Source: Hyphomicrobiales bacterium (GTDB lineage: Bacteria; Pseudomonadota; Alphaproteobacteria; Rhizobiales; Rhizobiaceae). From it: a DNA stretch of 64,000 nucleotides. Under the pieces are notes generated by a model that did no database searches, was not told the origin of the DNA, and saw nothing but the letters and a program-made list of their open reading frames with translations. The position numbers and the translations under genes were made by a program. Below, piece by piece: positions 1-9,129 of this stretch; position 1 is the stretch's first letter; each line of letters opens with the position of its first letter. The stretch lies in NCBI GenBank assembly GCA_900468805.1, contig UEIF01000006.1:62001-126000 (forward strand). The letters run 5' to 3'.

Positions 1-55
1 TCATCGCGGAACCGAATTCGCGGTTTCTCGTTGTGATGGCAACGGGGGACCCAAC

Positions 56-868
56 ATGAATAAATCAAAGTTTGAGTGGCTGGCTCGTTCAGGATACGGC
101 GCGAGGGGGATCGTCTTTCTCCTGGTTGCCGCATTGGCCATGTTTTCAAGCTTTGGCGGCAGCAAGGCCGACACAAAATCAGCTCTCGACGTGCTGCTAA
201 ACCAGCCCCTCGGCCAGGTCTGGCTTGCATTGATCGGCCTGGGTCTACTCGGCTTCGTCGCATGGCGGCTCGCTCAGTCGCTTGCCAACGCCGACAATCA
301 TGATCGTAGCGCGAAAAGCTATCTGATCCGGGCTTCGCTCTTCGGCAGTGCGTTCACCTACATCGGTCTGGCAATCTACGCGTTCGAAGCAGCGATAGGT
401 GCAGGATCTGGCGGCGCTAGCGGAGAACAGGGCCTCGCTGCCTGGGTCATGTCTCAACCTTTCGGCCGATATCTCGCTGGAGCGATAGGTGTCGGATTCA
501 TCATCGGGGGCGTCATCACCGCGCTCAAAGGCTTGACCCGCCGCTTTGAACGCTATCTCGATCTTCGGCAAAATCGTCTGCTCTTTTTGGTCTGCGTCTA
601 CGGCCTCTTAGCTCGCGGCGCGGTCTTCGCCATTATCGGCATCTTCTTTTGTTATGCAGCCTTCAAAGTGGACCCGAGTCAGGCCGGAAGCATGAGCGAG
701 GCCTTGTCATGGATCAGGCAACTTCCCTTCGGCAGCATTCTATACTTCGCGGTCGCCATCGGCCTTGCCGCTTTCGGCATCTACAACCTGGTCGAGGCGC
801 GGTATCGACGGGTGCATTCTCCAAACCTCTCGGCTGTCCGCAGAGAACTGCCGACGTTAAGCCGGTAA
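56..868 (+). CDS. DUF1206 family integral membrane protein
   Basis: This 270-residue protein is almost entirely hydrophobic and shows three similar units, each a pair of membrane helices. They start near WLARSGYGARGI (about residue 8), YLIRASLFGSAFTYIGLAIY (about 90) and LLFLVCVYGLLARGAVFAI (about 178). This threefold repeat is the hallmark of DUF1206, a family of unknown function in the bacterial inner membrane. The start ATG follows GGGGGACCCAAC, an acceptable ribosome binding site. It stands alone: the next 490 bases hold no convincing gene. The family call is fairly secure and the role is unknown. Confidence 0.85.
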   Translation: MNKSKFEWLARSGYGARGIVFLLVAALAMFSSFGGSKADTKSALDVLLNQPLGQVWLALIGLGLLGFVAWRLAQSLANADNHDRSAKSYLIRASLFGSAFTYIGLAIYAFEAAIGAGSGGASGEQGLAAWVMSQPFGRYLAGAIGVGFIIGGVITALKGLTRRFERYLDLRQNRLLFLVCVYGLLARGAVFAIIGIFFCYAAFKVDPSQAGSMSEALSWIRQLPFGSILYFAVAIGLAAFGIYNLVEARYRRVHSPNLSAVRRELPTLSR

Positions 869-1363
869 GAGGCTACGTCGACAACATGATCGAGGCAGCC
901 CAACAAAGTCGACCATGATGGCTATGACGGCATTTCTCGGCGTCGCTTGTGTTGCTGCATCCGGCCCGCTTGTCGGCAGCGGGTGCCCTGCCCCGAGGTG
1001 TCGGCGGATCGAACGCGCACTGTAGCAGCAATGCCGCCAAGGGCAACCGTCCGCCTTGCCCATCCCTACTAAACGCGACGGAAGTTGAAGAGATTCTCGC
1101 GAAGATCCGCAGCATCAAAGCCATGTTCGAAACGGCGAGCGTCGTAAAGCATCATGCTGAGCGGCGGAACCAGTTGACCTCCAGCTCCGCTCCCGCTGAG
1201 CTTTGAAACGCACCAGAAGTGCGGCAGGTACGACCTGAGGAGACGGATCATCCCGGAAACGTTCTCAATCTTGTGTCACTGTTGAACTTCCGACGGCCAA
1301 CTTCGTTATCGGGGTAGATCGCGATGCCGCGACCGCCCCTTCGCAGAGAAGTGGATCAAAACC
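869..1363. other. Intergenic stretch with no supported gene
   Basis: Only short open frames occur here. One of 36 codons starts at 915 (MMAMTAFLGVACVAASG) and another of 85 codons at 949. Neither has a good ribosome binding site together with a recognisable protein signature. I see no RNA gene or repeat. The 3' part probably carries the promoter of the small secreted protein at 1364. Confidence 0.4.
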
Positions 1364-1690
1364 ATGAAGACGTTACTGCTGACCGCTGCTGTCGCCCTCA
1401 TTGCGACCCAGTCTTTTGCGATCTCACGGCTCAATCCGCTTTCGATGAGCTGTGCAAGCGCCCGTGCGGCCGTCCATAATCAGGGTGCGGTCATCTTCAG
1501 ATGGACATCGCCAAGGGGTTTGCCGCTTTACGATCGGTTCATTCGAAATAGCCGCTTCTGTGACGCCAATGAATATGCTGAGTGGAGGGGTATCCCGACC
1601 CGCGATGATCGCGCCTGCCAGGTCTTGGCATGCCGAAACCTGGACAGCCGACCCGGTAGCGGGTTCTTCATTCCCGACTACAGTCTGTAG
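1364..1690 (+). CDS. Small secreted protein of unknown function (rhizobial type)
   Basis: The 108-residue product begins with a clear Sec signal peptide (MKTLLLTAAVALIATQSFA, cleavage near residue 19). A Cys-containing mature part follows, with four Cys in SMSCASARAAV, SRFCDANEY, RACQVLACRN. The layout (signal, ARAAVHNQGAVIFRW, LYDRFIRNSRFCD, late CQVLAC) resembles a small periplasmic family common in rhizobia that has no assigned function. The four Cys could form two disulfides in the periplasm (inference). No operon partner: the next gene is convergent. Reality of the gene is likely; function is unknown. Confidence 0.7.
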   Translation: MKTLLLTAAVALIATQSFAISRLNPLSMSCASARAAVHNQGAVIFRWTSPRGLPLYDRFIRNSRFCDANEYAEWRGIPTRDDRACQVLACRNLDSRPGSGFFIPDYSL

Positions 1691-1826
1691 TGAGCCGCCG
1701 CCGTACCCGATTGCGACAAGACTATGAATATCGGCCTTCATTCCGTGGTTGCAGATCGATACCAACTATTTCGATAGGCCCTATCGCCTGTCCCCCGACA
1801 AGACCGGCACGGCAGGCGGAGGAGGA

Positions 1827-3026
1827 TCAGCCGAAAAAGCCCGCATCCTCTTCCATGAGATATCTCCTGGCCCCTTCAGCGTCGATATCGAGGCCGAGCC
1901 CCGGCGCTTCCAGCAGGTCGACCATGCTGTCCTTCACGATCTGCGTCGGCAAGCCGATTACCAGATCCTCCCACCAGGGGTCGGATGCGCTCGGATATTC
2001 GAACGCGACGTAATTTGCCGGCAAGGTGGCGCAGACATTGATCAAAGCACCAAGTCCCAGCAGGCCGTTAGCGGTGCCGTGCGGTGCCATCAGGATCGAG
2101 TGCATATAGGCGTGCTCGGCGACCCATTTGAGCTCGGCAATGCCGCCGATATCGGCTGGATCGGGGCCGATAACGCGCACCGCCTGGGTCTCGATCAGTT
2201 CCTTGAAATTGTGCCGCAGGTAGATCTGCTCACCAGTGTGGATTGGCGTCGAGGTGGAGGTTGTCAGTTCGCGATAGGCCTGCGGATTGACCCACGGCAC
2301 GTAGTCGCCAGTCAGCATGTCCTCAAGCCACATCAGATTGTACTTCTCGACCGCGCGAGCAAACTTGATCGCATCGGGCAGCATCCAGCCCGGGCCGCAG
2401 TCGAGCGCCAGGCTGACTTTGTCACCCAGCACTTCCTTCATCGCGATCACGCAGTCGAGCATGTGATTGAAACCGCGCTCGCTGATCACGCCCTGATCCA
2501 TGGCCCCGTGATAGCCGGCTTTCTTCTGCGTCACGCCGTAGTGGAAGCCTTCGATGGTATCCTTCATGTTGGAGTGGAACGAGATTCCCTGCTTGACCAT
2601 GAAGAAGTTCTGCGGCTGCTCCATCATCCATTTGACGTCAGCGGCGTAATCCTCCGGCCGATCGCCCGTGCGTTTCTGGCGAATAGAGCCGTTGTAGACG
2701 CGCACCTTGTCCCGCACCTTGCCGCCGAGCAGTTTGTAGACGGGCACGCCCGCGGCCTTGCCGGCAATATCCCACAGTGCGTGCTCAATCGCGCTCACCG
2801 CCGCGCCATAGGGCTTGAAAGAGCCGCGTTGGCGGATCTTCAGCATGACTCTCTCGACGTCGGTCGGGTCCTCGCCGATGAGTGCCTCGCGGAAATGCAG
2901 CACAAAGGGCTTGAGGTAGGACTTGGTGAATTCGACTTCACCCAAGCCATAGAGGCCCTCGTCCGTAACGATGCGGACGATCGGGTGTTTGCCGATTACG
3001 GCGCAGCGCAGATCGGTGATCTTCAT
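1827..3026 (-). CDS. Enolase-superfamily sugar-acid dehydratase (mandelate racemase/muconate lactonizing type) 1
   Basis: A 399-residue enolase-superfamily enzyme. The N-terminal capping domain opens MKITDLRCAVIG with TDEGLYGLGE, and AIEHALWDIAGKAAGVPVYKLLGG follows near residue 95. The barrel shows the three metal ligands in SLALDCGPGW, LMWLEDM and HTGEQIYL, then MAPHGTANG near the end, where His is often the catalytic acid/base. Members of this group abstract a proton alpha to a carboxylate; most relatives dehydrate aldonic or aldaric acids. The start is supported by AAAGGA upstream on the minus strand. It is the last gene of a leftward operon behind two further enolases (17-base gap to the next). 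The exact substrate cannot be read from the sequence. Confidence 0.85.
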   Translation of the reverse strand: MKITDLRCAVIGKHPIVRIVTDEGLYGLGEVEFTKSYLKPFVLHFREALIGEDPTDVERVMLKIRQRGSFKPYGAAVSAIEHALWDIAGKAAGVPVYKLLGGKVRDKVRVYNGSIRQKRTGDRPEDYAADVKWMMEQPQNFFMVKQGISFHSNMKDTIEGFHYGVTQKKAGYHGAMDQGVISERGFNHMLDCVIAMKEVLGDKVSLALDCGPGWMLPDAIKFARAVEKYNLMWLEDMLTGDYVPWVNPQAYRELTTSTSTPIHTGEQIYLRHNFKELIETQAVRVIGPDPADIGGIAELKWVAEHAYMHSILMAPHGTANGLLGLGALINVCATLPANYVAFEYPSASDPWWEDLVIGLPTQIVKDSMVDLLEAPGLGLDIDAEGARRYLMEEDAGFFG

Positions 3027-3043
3027 CTTCGTTCCTTTTCGCT

Positions 3044-4405
3044 TCAGCTCCAGGTGCGATCCCAGGAATACTCATCGTCCCATCGATCCGTAGGCTGCCA
3101 AATGCCGGTGACACCTGGCTGCAGATGCTGCGAGATCACCTCGTCGACGACGTCGTCAATCCCGAGGCCCGGCTTGTCCGTAACAGTGATGAAGCCGTCC
3201 TTCACCAGGGGCTTGGGAAGGCCTGTGACGATATCGTCCCACCAGTCAACGTCGGCGGAATGATATTCGAGCGCCATGAAATTTTCGGTCGCGGTCGCGA
3301 CATGTGCCGCGGCCATTGCGGCGATTGGACTTTCTGCCATGTGGATGGCCATGGCGACACCACGGTCCTGCGCCATATCGCCGATCTTCTTGGTCTCGAG
3401 GATGCCCCCACTGGTGAGCAGGTCCGGGTGGATAACGGAGACGCCGCCGCTGTTGAGCAGGGGCTCGAAGCCCTCCTTGAGGTATATATCCTCGCCAGTG
3501 CAGATCGGTATCGTGGTGGCGTCCTGCAGTTGTCGGTATTGTTCGGTATATTGCCAGGGGATCACATCCTCGAGCCAGGCTGGCACGTATTTTTCAATGC
3601 GCCTGGCAAGGCGAATGCCGTTCTGCATGGAGATATGGCCGATATGATCGATCGCAAGCGGCACATCCATGCCGATAACCTCACGAACCTCGGCGATGTA
3701 TTGCTCAAGCAGGTCGAGGCCCTTGTCGGAAAAGTGCAGGCCGGTAAACGGGTGCGGGACGTTATGCAAATCGTACGCAGCGTTGCGGAGACGCCGCTCT
3801 TCAACGCTCTTCAGCGGCCCGCGACTGGGACTGTCGCGGTACCCTTCGAGTGAGCCAGCAGGAAACACAACCGCACCGGGCACATCCGCGATCTGCATCA
3901 AACCCAGATCCATCTTGAGGAAGGTGAAGCCGAGCTCCATGCGCTGCTTGAGACGCTTACCGGTCTCGGTACCGCTCGGCACTGTGGCGTCAGTATCGCA
4001 GTAGACGCGCACTTTCTCCCGAAACCGGCCGCCGAGCATCTGGTAGATAGGGACGCCATAGGCCTTGCCGGCAAGATCCCACAACGCGATTTCAACCGCC
4101 GATACGCCGCCGCCTTGCCGGCCGTGCCCGCCGAATTGCTTGATCCGGCGAAACAGGCGGTCGATATCGCAAGGGTTCTCGCCAAGCAATCGGCTCTTCA
4201 GCATCAGCGCGTAGGTGGCGCTGGCGCCGTCGCGCACCTCGCCAAGCCCGACGATGCCCTGATTGGTGTAGATCTTGAGCAGCACCGAGGTGAACGGCGC
4301 ACCGACAATTTCGGCCACCCGCATGTCGGTGATGCGAAGGTCGGACGGCTTGGAATGCGTGTTCACTCGATTGAGCGCCTCGTCGGCTCCATGTGCCTCT
4401 GGCAT
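3044..4405 (-). CDS. Enolase-superfamily sugar-acid dehydratase 2
   Basis: A 453-residue enolase-superfamily protein, longer than the usual 380-400. A roughly 20-residue polar lead precedes the capping domain at [15 protein letters not shown], and an insertion lies around residues 175-225 ([16 protein letters not shown]). Metal-ligand strands are visible as [18 protein letters not shown] and CTGEDIYL, and [15 protein letters not shown] sits in the late catalytic loop. The C-terminal tail is rich in Trp and Asp. The gene starts after ACGAGGA on the minus strand and follows enolase 3 by 68 bases, in one operon. It probably dehydrates or cycloisomerises a sugar acid; the substrate is not determinable here. 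Confidence 0.82.
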   Translation of the reverse strand: MPEAHGADEALNRVNTHSKPSDLRITDMRVAEIVGAPFTSVLLKIYTNQGIVGLGEVRDGASATYALMLKSRLLGENPCDIDRLFRRIKQFGGHGRQGGGVSAVEIALWDLAGKAYGVPIYQMLGGRFREKVRVYCDTDATVPSGTETGKRLKQRMELGFTFLKMDLGLMQIADVPGAVVFPAGSLEGYRDSPSRGPLKSVEERRLRNAAYDLHNVPHPFTGLHFSDKGLDLLEQYIAEVREVIGMDVPLAIDHIGHISMQNGIRLARRIEKYVPAWLEDVIPWQYTEQYRQLQDATTIPICTGEDIYLKEGFEPLLNSGGVSVIHPDLLTSGGILETKKIGDMAQDRGVAMAIHMAESPIAAMAAAHVATATENFMALEYHSADVDWWDDIVTGLPKPLVKDGFITVTDKPGLGIDDVVDEVISQHLQPGVTGIWQPTDRWDDEYSWDRTWS

Positions 4406-4473
4406 GATTTATCCTCGTTCTGGTCAGCAGGGCTCGTCGTCGTGCAAGCTTGAGCGGCGTAGAGCGGTGATGG

Positions 4474-5640
4474 CTAGTCCAGCTCTATCTCGTGATCTTG
4501 AAGGTATTCGCGGTTCATTTCGACGCCGAGACCGGGCTTGTGCGTAAGCCTGAGGCTGCCGTTCGAAACATCGAGTGGTCTGTCGATGAGGTGATCGTAT
4601 TTGCCCAGGTTCCACTCCGACGTTTCAAGCTTGTAGAAATTGGGAACGGTCATCATCACCTGCGCTCCCGCAACCACGTTGATCGGCCCTGCGGCGTCAT
4701 GCGGCGAAACCGGGATGTAGTAGGCTTCGCAGAGGGCAGAAATCTTCTTGAGTTCGGTAATGCCGCCGGTCCAGGTGACATCAGGCATGATGTAGTCGGC
4801 GAGCCTGTTTTCGAGAACCGGCACGAAATCCCATTTCGTGTGGCCGCGCTCGCCCCACGAGATAGCGGCGCTGACCTTCTCACGGACCTGTTTGAGCGCG
4901 TTGAGGCTCTCCGGTGGACAGGGCTCCTCGAACCAGTCGATCTGACCAGCCTCCTCGAGGCTGCGACAAAGGCGAATGGCGGTGGGAACGTCGAACCGGC
5001 CATGCGCATCGATCAGGATGTCGACATCGGAGCCCGCCGTTTCGCGGATCAGAGCCGTGAGTTCGGCGGCTTCGCGCTCATCCTTGCGGGTCATGCTGCC
5101 ATCCAGGTAGCCGTCACGTTGTTCGCGAGACTGTCCATCGGCGGTGCGGCCCTGATGGGGGAACGGATCGAACTTGAGCGCGGTATGGCCGGATTCGACG
5201 ATGTCTCTGATTTCGCGGACCACAGCCTCCTTGCTGGTAAACTTGGCCTGGTTGGGATGGGTATAGAGCGAGATTTCATCGCGGACCGGTCCGCCCAGCA
5301 GCTCGTAAATCGGCTTGCCAAGAACTTTGCCGCGGATGTCCCAGAGGGCTATGTCGATGGCACTGACGCATTCGACTGCGGCGCCGCGACTTCCCATATA
5401 GGTGAAGCTACGGAATATCTTGTGCCACAGATACTCGATGCGGGCCGGGTCCTCGCCCGTCAAAGCGGCACCGATCTGCCGCAGGATCGTGCAGAGGGCC
5501 CGATTGGCGAGCCTTGTCGTGGTGGTGATCTCACCCCAGCCGCTCACCCCCTCGTCGGTCGTCACTTCGACGAACAGAAACTCTCCCCAATAAGAAGCAT
5601 CGGATCTGATGAGCCACGGCCGGACGCTAGTGATTTTCAT
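4474..5640 (-). CDS. Enolase-superfamily sugar-acid dehydratase 3
   Basis: I place the start at MKITSVRPWLIRSD (5640), not at the longer open frame reaching 5772, because the longer form would overlap the regulator and has no conserved N-terminus. The 388-residue protein has the capping domain with TDEGVSGWGEIT and IDIALWDIRGKVLGKPIYELLGG. The barrel metal-ligand segments are ILIDAHGRFDV, DWFEEP and WGERGHTKWDF, and the late loop is VSPHDAAGPINV with a probable His base. ALKFDPFP near residue 150 may hold the second-strand base. It is the first enzyme gene after the GntR gene. Class is secure; substrate unknown. Confidence 0.85.
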   Translation of the reverse strand: MKITSVRPWLIRSDASYWGEFLFVEVTTDEGVSGWGEITTTTRLANRALCTILRQIGAALTGEDPARIEYLWHKIFRSFTYMGSRGAAVECVSAIDIALWDIRGKVLGKPIYELLGGPVRDEISLYTHPNQAKFTSKEAVVREIRDIVESGHTALKFDPFPHQGRTADGQSREQRDGYLDGSMTRKDEREAAELTALIRETAGSDVDILIDAHGRFDVPTAIRLCRSLEEAGQIDWFEEPCPPESLNALKQVREKVSAAISWGERGHTKWDFVPVLENRLADYIMPDVTWTGGITELKKISALCEAYYIPVSPHDAAGPINVVAGAQVMMTVPNFYKLETSEWNLGKYDHLIDRPLDVSNGSLRLTHKPGLGVEMNREYLQDHEIELD

Positions 5641-5695
5641 CTCAACTGCCTTTATCTGAAATGGTTGGGATAACCGATATTTGAGGCTACGTATT

Positions 5696-6418
5696 CTATC
5701 CTGCCCGGGCGGCGTTCCGCGCCCGCATGTGTTCGAGGATGTGTCGGCCTGAGCCCTCGACATGGCGTGCAATGAGTTCGGCTGCCTCGTTTGCCATTCC
5801 TGCTTTTACATGCGCGATAAGCTCGCGATGCTCGCTCAGGATCGAGGCACGCCGGGCAAGCGTAAAGTTGAAGCGCCGGCTCACGGCTCGAAGCACTTCG
5901 CGATGCTTCCACCAAAGTTCAGCGGCGTGGCGGTTGTAGTGCTTTTGGTACATGACTGTGTGAAAGGCGGTGTCCAGCTCGCTGTGCCTGACCGTGTCGG
6001 CGAAGTTGTTCTCTTCAATCAGGCCTTGGATGCGTTCGAGATCAGCAATGTCCTCGACGGTAGCCATATTCACGAACCATCGCGTCAGTGCCGGCTCGAT
6101 CAAGACTCCTATCTCGTAGATGTCCCGAACAAAATCCTGATCTATCGGCCGAACGCGTGCTCCGCGGTTGGGAACCAAGGTGACAAAGCCCTCGCCGCGC
6201 AACAGTTGCAAAGCTTCGCGTACGGGGTTGGTTGAGGTGCCGTGGCGCCGGGCGAGGTCGGTTACCACAAGCCGATCGTTGGCTGCGAGCCGCCCTTCGA
6301 TGATGTCGTCCCTGATCAATTGATAAACCGAGGCGCCCTCGCTGGAGGCCCCGATAGCGTCGATCCCTTCCGGTGGTTTCGCTTTAAAATCACTTGTTTC
6401 GGCCAAGACTGTCCCCAA
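5696..6418 (-). CDS. GntR/FadR-family (FCD domain) transcriptional regulator
   Basis: The 240-residue protein has a winged helix (about 30-100: VYQLIRDDIIEGRLAANDRL, then TSTNPVREALQLLRGEGFV) and an all-helical FCD domain (about 110-235). The His/Asp pattern HSELDTAFH, EHRELIAHV and ARHVEGSGRH is typical of the FCD metal site that binds carboxylate effectors. It heads the leftward operon of three enolase-type enzymes and is transcribed away from the ABC importer operon. It most likely controls both from the shared gap at 6419-6614 in response to a sugar acid (inference from position and family). Confidence 0.88.
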   Translation of the reverse strand: MGTVLAETSDFKAKPPEGIDAIGASSEGASVYQLIRDDIIEGRLAANDRLVVTDLARRHGTSTNPVREALQLLRGEGFVTLVPNRGARVRPIDQDFVRDIYEIGVLIEPALTRWFVNMATVEDIADLERIQGLIEENNFADTVRHSELDTAFHTVMYQKHYNRHAAELWWKHREVLRAVSRRFNFTLARRASILSEHRELIAHVKAGMANEAAELIARHVEGSGRHILEHMRARNAARAG

Positions 6419-6614
6419 TCAATACACATATTGCTCGGATATCATGCGAGGCATCTGCAAACAATGTACGATTTCTTCAATTGACAGGCAATCTTTAATC
6501 TGGAAACGTGCAATGAGGTCGAAGGGATACATTGGGTGGAAAGTCCCGCGACCGGGGAGCAAAGACCGCTTGCCTCGATGCAGAGCGGCTTGGGAGAGAA
6601 TCTGGAGGATTCCT
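6419..6614. promoter_or_regulatory. Divergent promoter region of the sugar-acid island
   Basis: The gap between the GntR gene (leftward) and the solute-binding protein gene (rightward) is about 196 bases and locally A/T-rich around 6420-6510. It must carry both promoters and probably the GntR operator. I could not pick out a convincing perfect operator palindrome. The rightward gene has a strong ribosome binding site, GGAGGA at 6604-6609. Confidence 0.5.
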
Positions 6615-8093
6615 ATGACGAGGATTTCACTCGGCGGTATCGCCGTGCGCGCAACTGTATCCACTGCTTTGATGCTATCATTGATGTCCGCGTCTGCGCT
6701 GGCTGCGCCGGTCGACTTGAGCAAGTGGTCGCCGGAATATGTGCGCTCCATCGCCGGCACACAGGATTTTGACACGGCGGGCGATTGCGCCAAGGTCACC
6801 CCACTCGACTATAAGGGGCGGCTGACTTTCTGGTATCAGGGTGTGTTCGAGGGCGACCCCGACCTGCTGCGCCAGTATTACAAGGACTTCTTCGAGACGT
6901 TCCGCAAAACCTATCCAAACATCCAGCTTGAGGAACAAGCCCTCACCTATAATGACCTTCTGGACAAGTTCCGGACTGCACTTCTGGGCAATGCAGCGCC
7001 CATGGCGGTGCGTCTACAAATCCTTGGTGGCACCGAGTTCGCCGCAAAGGGCTATCTGGAACCGCTCAAACCCGAGGATGTAGGGTATTCGACCGAGGAC
7101 TTCTGGCCCGGTGCAATGAAGGCTGTAACCTGGGAAGGGGTGACCTACGGCGTCCCAACCAACAACGAGACGATGGCCTTCATCTGGAACGCCGACATCT
7201 TCAAGCGCGCAGGCCTCGATCCAGACAAGGCTCCGGCAACCTGGGACGACGTCGTCAAATATTCCAAGCAGATCCACGACAGGCTCGGCATTGCCGGTTA
7301 CGGTCTCGTGGCGCGCAAGAATGCCGGCAATACGCCGTATCGCTTCATGCCGCAGCTGTGGGCCTATGGCGGCGGCGTCTTCGACGAAGCCACTGCGAGC
7401 CCGACCTATAAGCAGGTTGAGCTCGATAGCCCGCAGAGCAAGGCGGCATTGCAAGCCTCCTACGATATGTATGTTCGCGACAAGTCGGTTCCGGTTTCGG
7501 CACTCACCAATCAACAGGCGGACAACCAGCCCCTCTTCCTCGCTGGCCAGCTCGGCATGATGGTCTCCCATCCTTCCGACTATAACGTCATGCTCGACCT
7601 GCAGAAGAAGACGACGGGCAGCGACAAGGACAAGGCGCAGACCGTCATCGACAATATGCGCTACGGTCTGATACCGACTGGCCCTGACGGCAAGCGTGCC
7701 GTCGTGTTTGGTGGCTCGAACATTCACATCCTGAAGCCCGAATATGTCGAGGGCGGCAAGGTGGACGAGCCGGCAGCAAAGGCTCTCGGCTGCTTGTGGG
7801 CGAGCCCCGAATGGTCGTTGAAGATGGCCTATGCCGGCTCGAACCCGGGAAATCTTAACGGCTTCAAGACCAAGTGGATGAAGGAACGCCTCGACAGTAT
7901 CAAGTTCCTTGATGTCACGACCTCGATGCTGCCATACGGCATCCCGTTCCCGGCGCTGCCACAGTCGCCCGAGATCATGAACATCATCGTCCCTGACATG
8001 CTGCAGAATGCCCTCACCGGAGCAATGACTGTCGACCAGGCAGCGGACGACGCGGCCAAGAAGGTAAAAAACCTGACGGACGGCGGACTCTAG
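6615..8093 (+). CDS. ABC transporter substrate-binding protein, sugar type (family 1)
   Basis: The start is ATG 6615, preceded by GGAGGA, because the signal peptide begins there (MTRISLGGIAVRATVSTALM to SASALA, about 30 residues). The 492-residue product is longer than most family 1 sugar-binding proteins. It has the usual features: GRLTFWYQGVF at the start of the mature domain, GVPTNNETMAFIWNADIFKRAGL (about 190) and GKRAVVFGGSNIHIL (about 360). It would deliver the island's substrate, probably a sugar acid or a glycoside of one, to the permeases downstream. A hairpin at 8115-8146 separates it from them. Class is secure; ligand is inferred only from the dehydratase neighbours. Confidence 0.88.
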   Translation: MTRISLGGIAVRATVSTALMLSLMSASALAAPVDLSKWSPEYVRSIAGTQDFDTAGDCAKVTPLDYKGRLTFWYQGVFEGDPDLLRQYYKDFFETFRKTYPNIQLEEQALTYNDLLDKFRTALLGNAAPMAVRLQILGGTEFAAKGYLEPLKPEDVGYSTEDFWPGAMKAVTWEGVTYGVPTNNETMAFIWNADIFKRAGLDPDKAPATWDDVVKYSKQIHDRLGIAGYGLVARKNAGNTPYRFMPQLWAYGGGVFDEATASPTYKQVELDSPQSKAALQASYDMYVRDKSVPVSALTNQQADNQPLFLAGQLGMMVSHPSDYNVMLDLQKKTTGSDKDKAQTVIDNMRYGLIPTGPDGKRAVVFGGSNIHILKPEYVEGGKVDEPAAKALGCLWASPEWSLKMAYAGSNPGNLNGFKTKWMKERLDSIKFLDVTTSMLPYGIPFPALPQSPEIMNIIVPDMLQNALTGAMTVDQAADDAAKKVKNLTDGGL

Positions 8094-8114
8094 TCCAAGC
8101 CTGACCACGATCTG

Positions 8115-8146
8115 ACCGGCTGCATCGCGATTGCAGCCGGTTTCTT
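8115..8146 (+). terminator. Intercistronic hairpin after the binding-protein gene
   Basis: ACCGGCTGCA (8115-8124) and TGCAGCCGGT (8132-8141) form a perfect 10-bp stem with a 7-base loop, followed by TTCTT. The position just after the binding-protein stop suggests a leaky terminator or an mRNA-stabilising hairpin that keeps the binding protein in excess over the permeases. Confidence 0.7.
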
Positions 8147-8169
8147 CCGAAGAATAAGGGCAGGGCACA

Positions 8170-9129
8170 GTGACGATCTTGACTGGCAAGGCCGAGGCGC
8201 GCCGAAGACTGCAACCCGACAGGTCCGGCGTGTTGCGAAAGATCTGGGTGCACCGCGCTGACTACGCGTATGTGCTTCCCGCGATCGCCGTGATGCTCAT
8301 CGTTATTGCCTATCCGATCTACTACACGATCGAGCTGTCGTTCTTTAATACACCGCCTGGCCTGCAGCTTCGGGACAAGATTTTCGTTGGCTTCGACAAC
8401 TACTCCGCCATCCTCACAAGTCCGGTGTTCTGGACGGTCACCTGGAACACTCTTATCTGGACACTGGGATCCACATTCATCTCATTCGTCCTGGGGTTTG
8501 CCTGCGCCCTGGCGCTCCATCGCGACTTTCTCGGCCGCGGCATCCTGCGGGCCATCCTGATCATTCCCTGGGTCATCAGCGCGGTCGCCGCGTCCTATAT
8601 CTGGAAGTGGATCTACCATTCGGACTTTGGGATCATCGGCGCGGTGCTTGTTGGCCTCGGACTGGCCGACCGGCCGCCGAATTTCATCGACAGCGTCAGC
8701 ACAGTGCTGCCCTCGCTGATCGTCGTCAATATCTGGCGAGAGTTTCCGTTTGCCATGATCATGATGATGGCTGGCCTGCAGACGGTTCCCGACCAGTTGC
8801 TGCGCGCCGCAAAAGTCGACGGCGCCAATGCATGGCAGCGGTTCTGGCACGTCACCTTTCCGCACTTGAGAAACGTCTCGACGGTGACGATCCTGCTCTT
8901 GGCAGTCGCCAATTTCAATTCTTTCATCATCCCCTGGATCATGACCGGCGGCGGGCCGTCGAACGCATCGCATATCTGGATCACCCACATTTATGAGCTC
9001 GCCTTCGGCCGCCAGCGCTGGGGCGTGGCATCGGCCTATTCGGTGCTGCTGTTCCTGATCCTGATGTCGTTCGGCTATTTTTACGTCCGCGCGCTGAGCG
9101 GCAACGAACGGAAGGATGGAAGCGAATGA
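8170..9129 (+). CDS. ABC transporter permease, MalF/UgpA type
   Basis: A 319-residue inner-membrane permease with about six helices. It starts at GTG 8170 behind AGGGCAGGG. The cytoplasmic coupling (EAA) loop reads QLLRAAKVDGANAWQRFWHV, with the conserved A...DGA..W..F pattern of binding-protein-dependent permeases, and GGGPSNAS follows near the end. The stop overlaps the next start by four bases (ATGA), so the two permeases are translationally coupled. Together with the following permease it forms the heterodimeric channel of the importer. Confidence 0.9.
   Translation: MTILTGKAEARRRLQPDRSGVLRKIWVHRADYAYVLPAIAVMLIVIAYPIYYTIELSFFNTPPGLQLRDKIFVGFDNYSAILTSPVFWTVTWNTLIWTLGSTFISFVLGFACALALHRDFLGRGILRAILIIPWVISAVAASYIWKWIYHSDFGIIGAVLVGLGLADRPPNFIDSVSTVLPSLIVVNIWREFPFAMIMMMAGLQTVPDQLLRAAKVDGANAWQRFWHVTFPHLRNVSTVTILLLAVANFNSFIIPWIMTGGGPSNASHIWITHIYELAFGRQRWGVASAYSVLLFLILMSFGYFYVRALSGNERKDGSE

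Noticed and set aside
1749..3263. 504-codon open frame on the plus strand opposite enolase 1
   Set aside because: It is the mirror of the enolase genes, typical of high-GC antisense frames; it has no RBS and no domain signature.
5641..5772. Longer N-terminus for enolase 3 starting at 5772
   Set aside because: It would overlap the GntR gene by 77 bases and the extra 44 residues have no family similarity; MKITSVRPW at 5640 matches the normal start of the fold.
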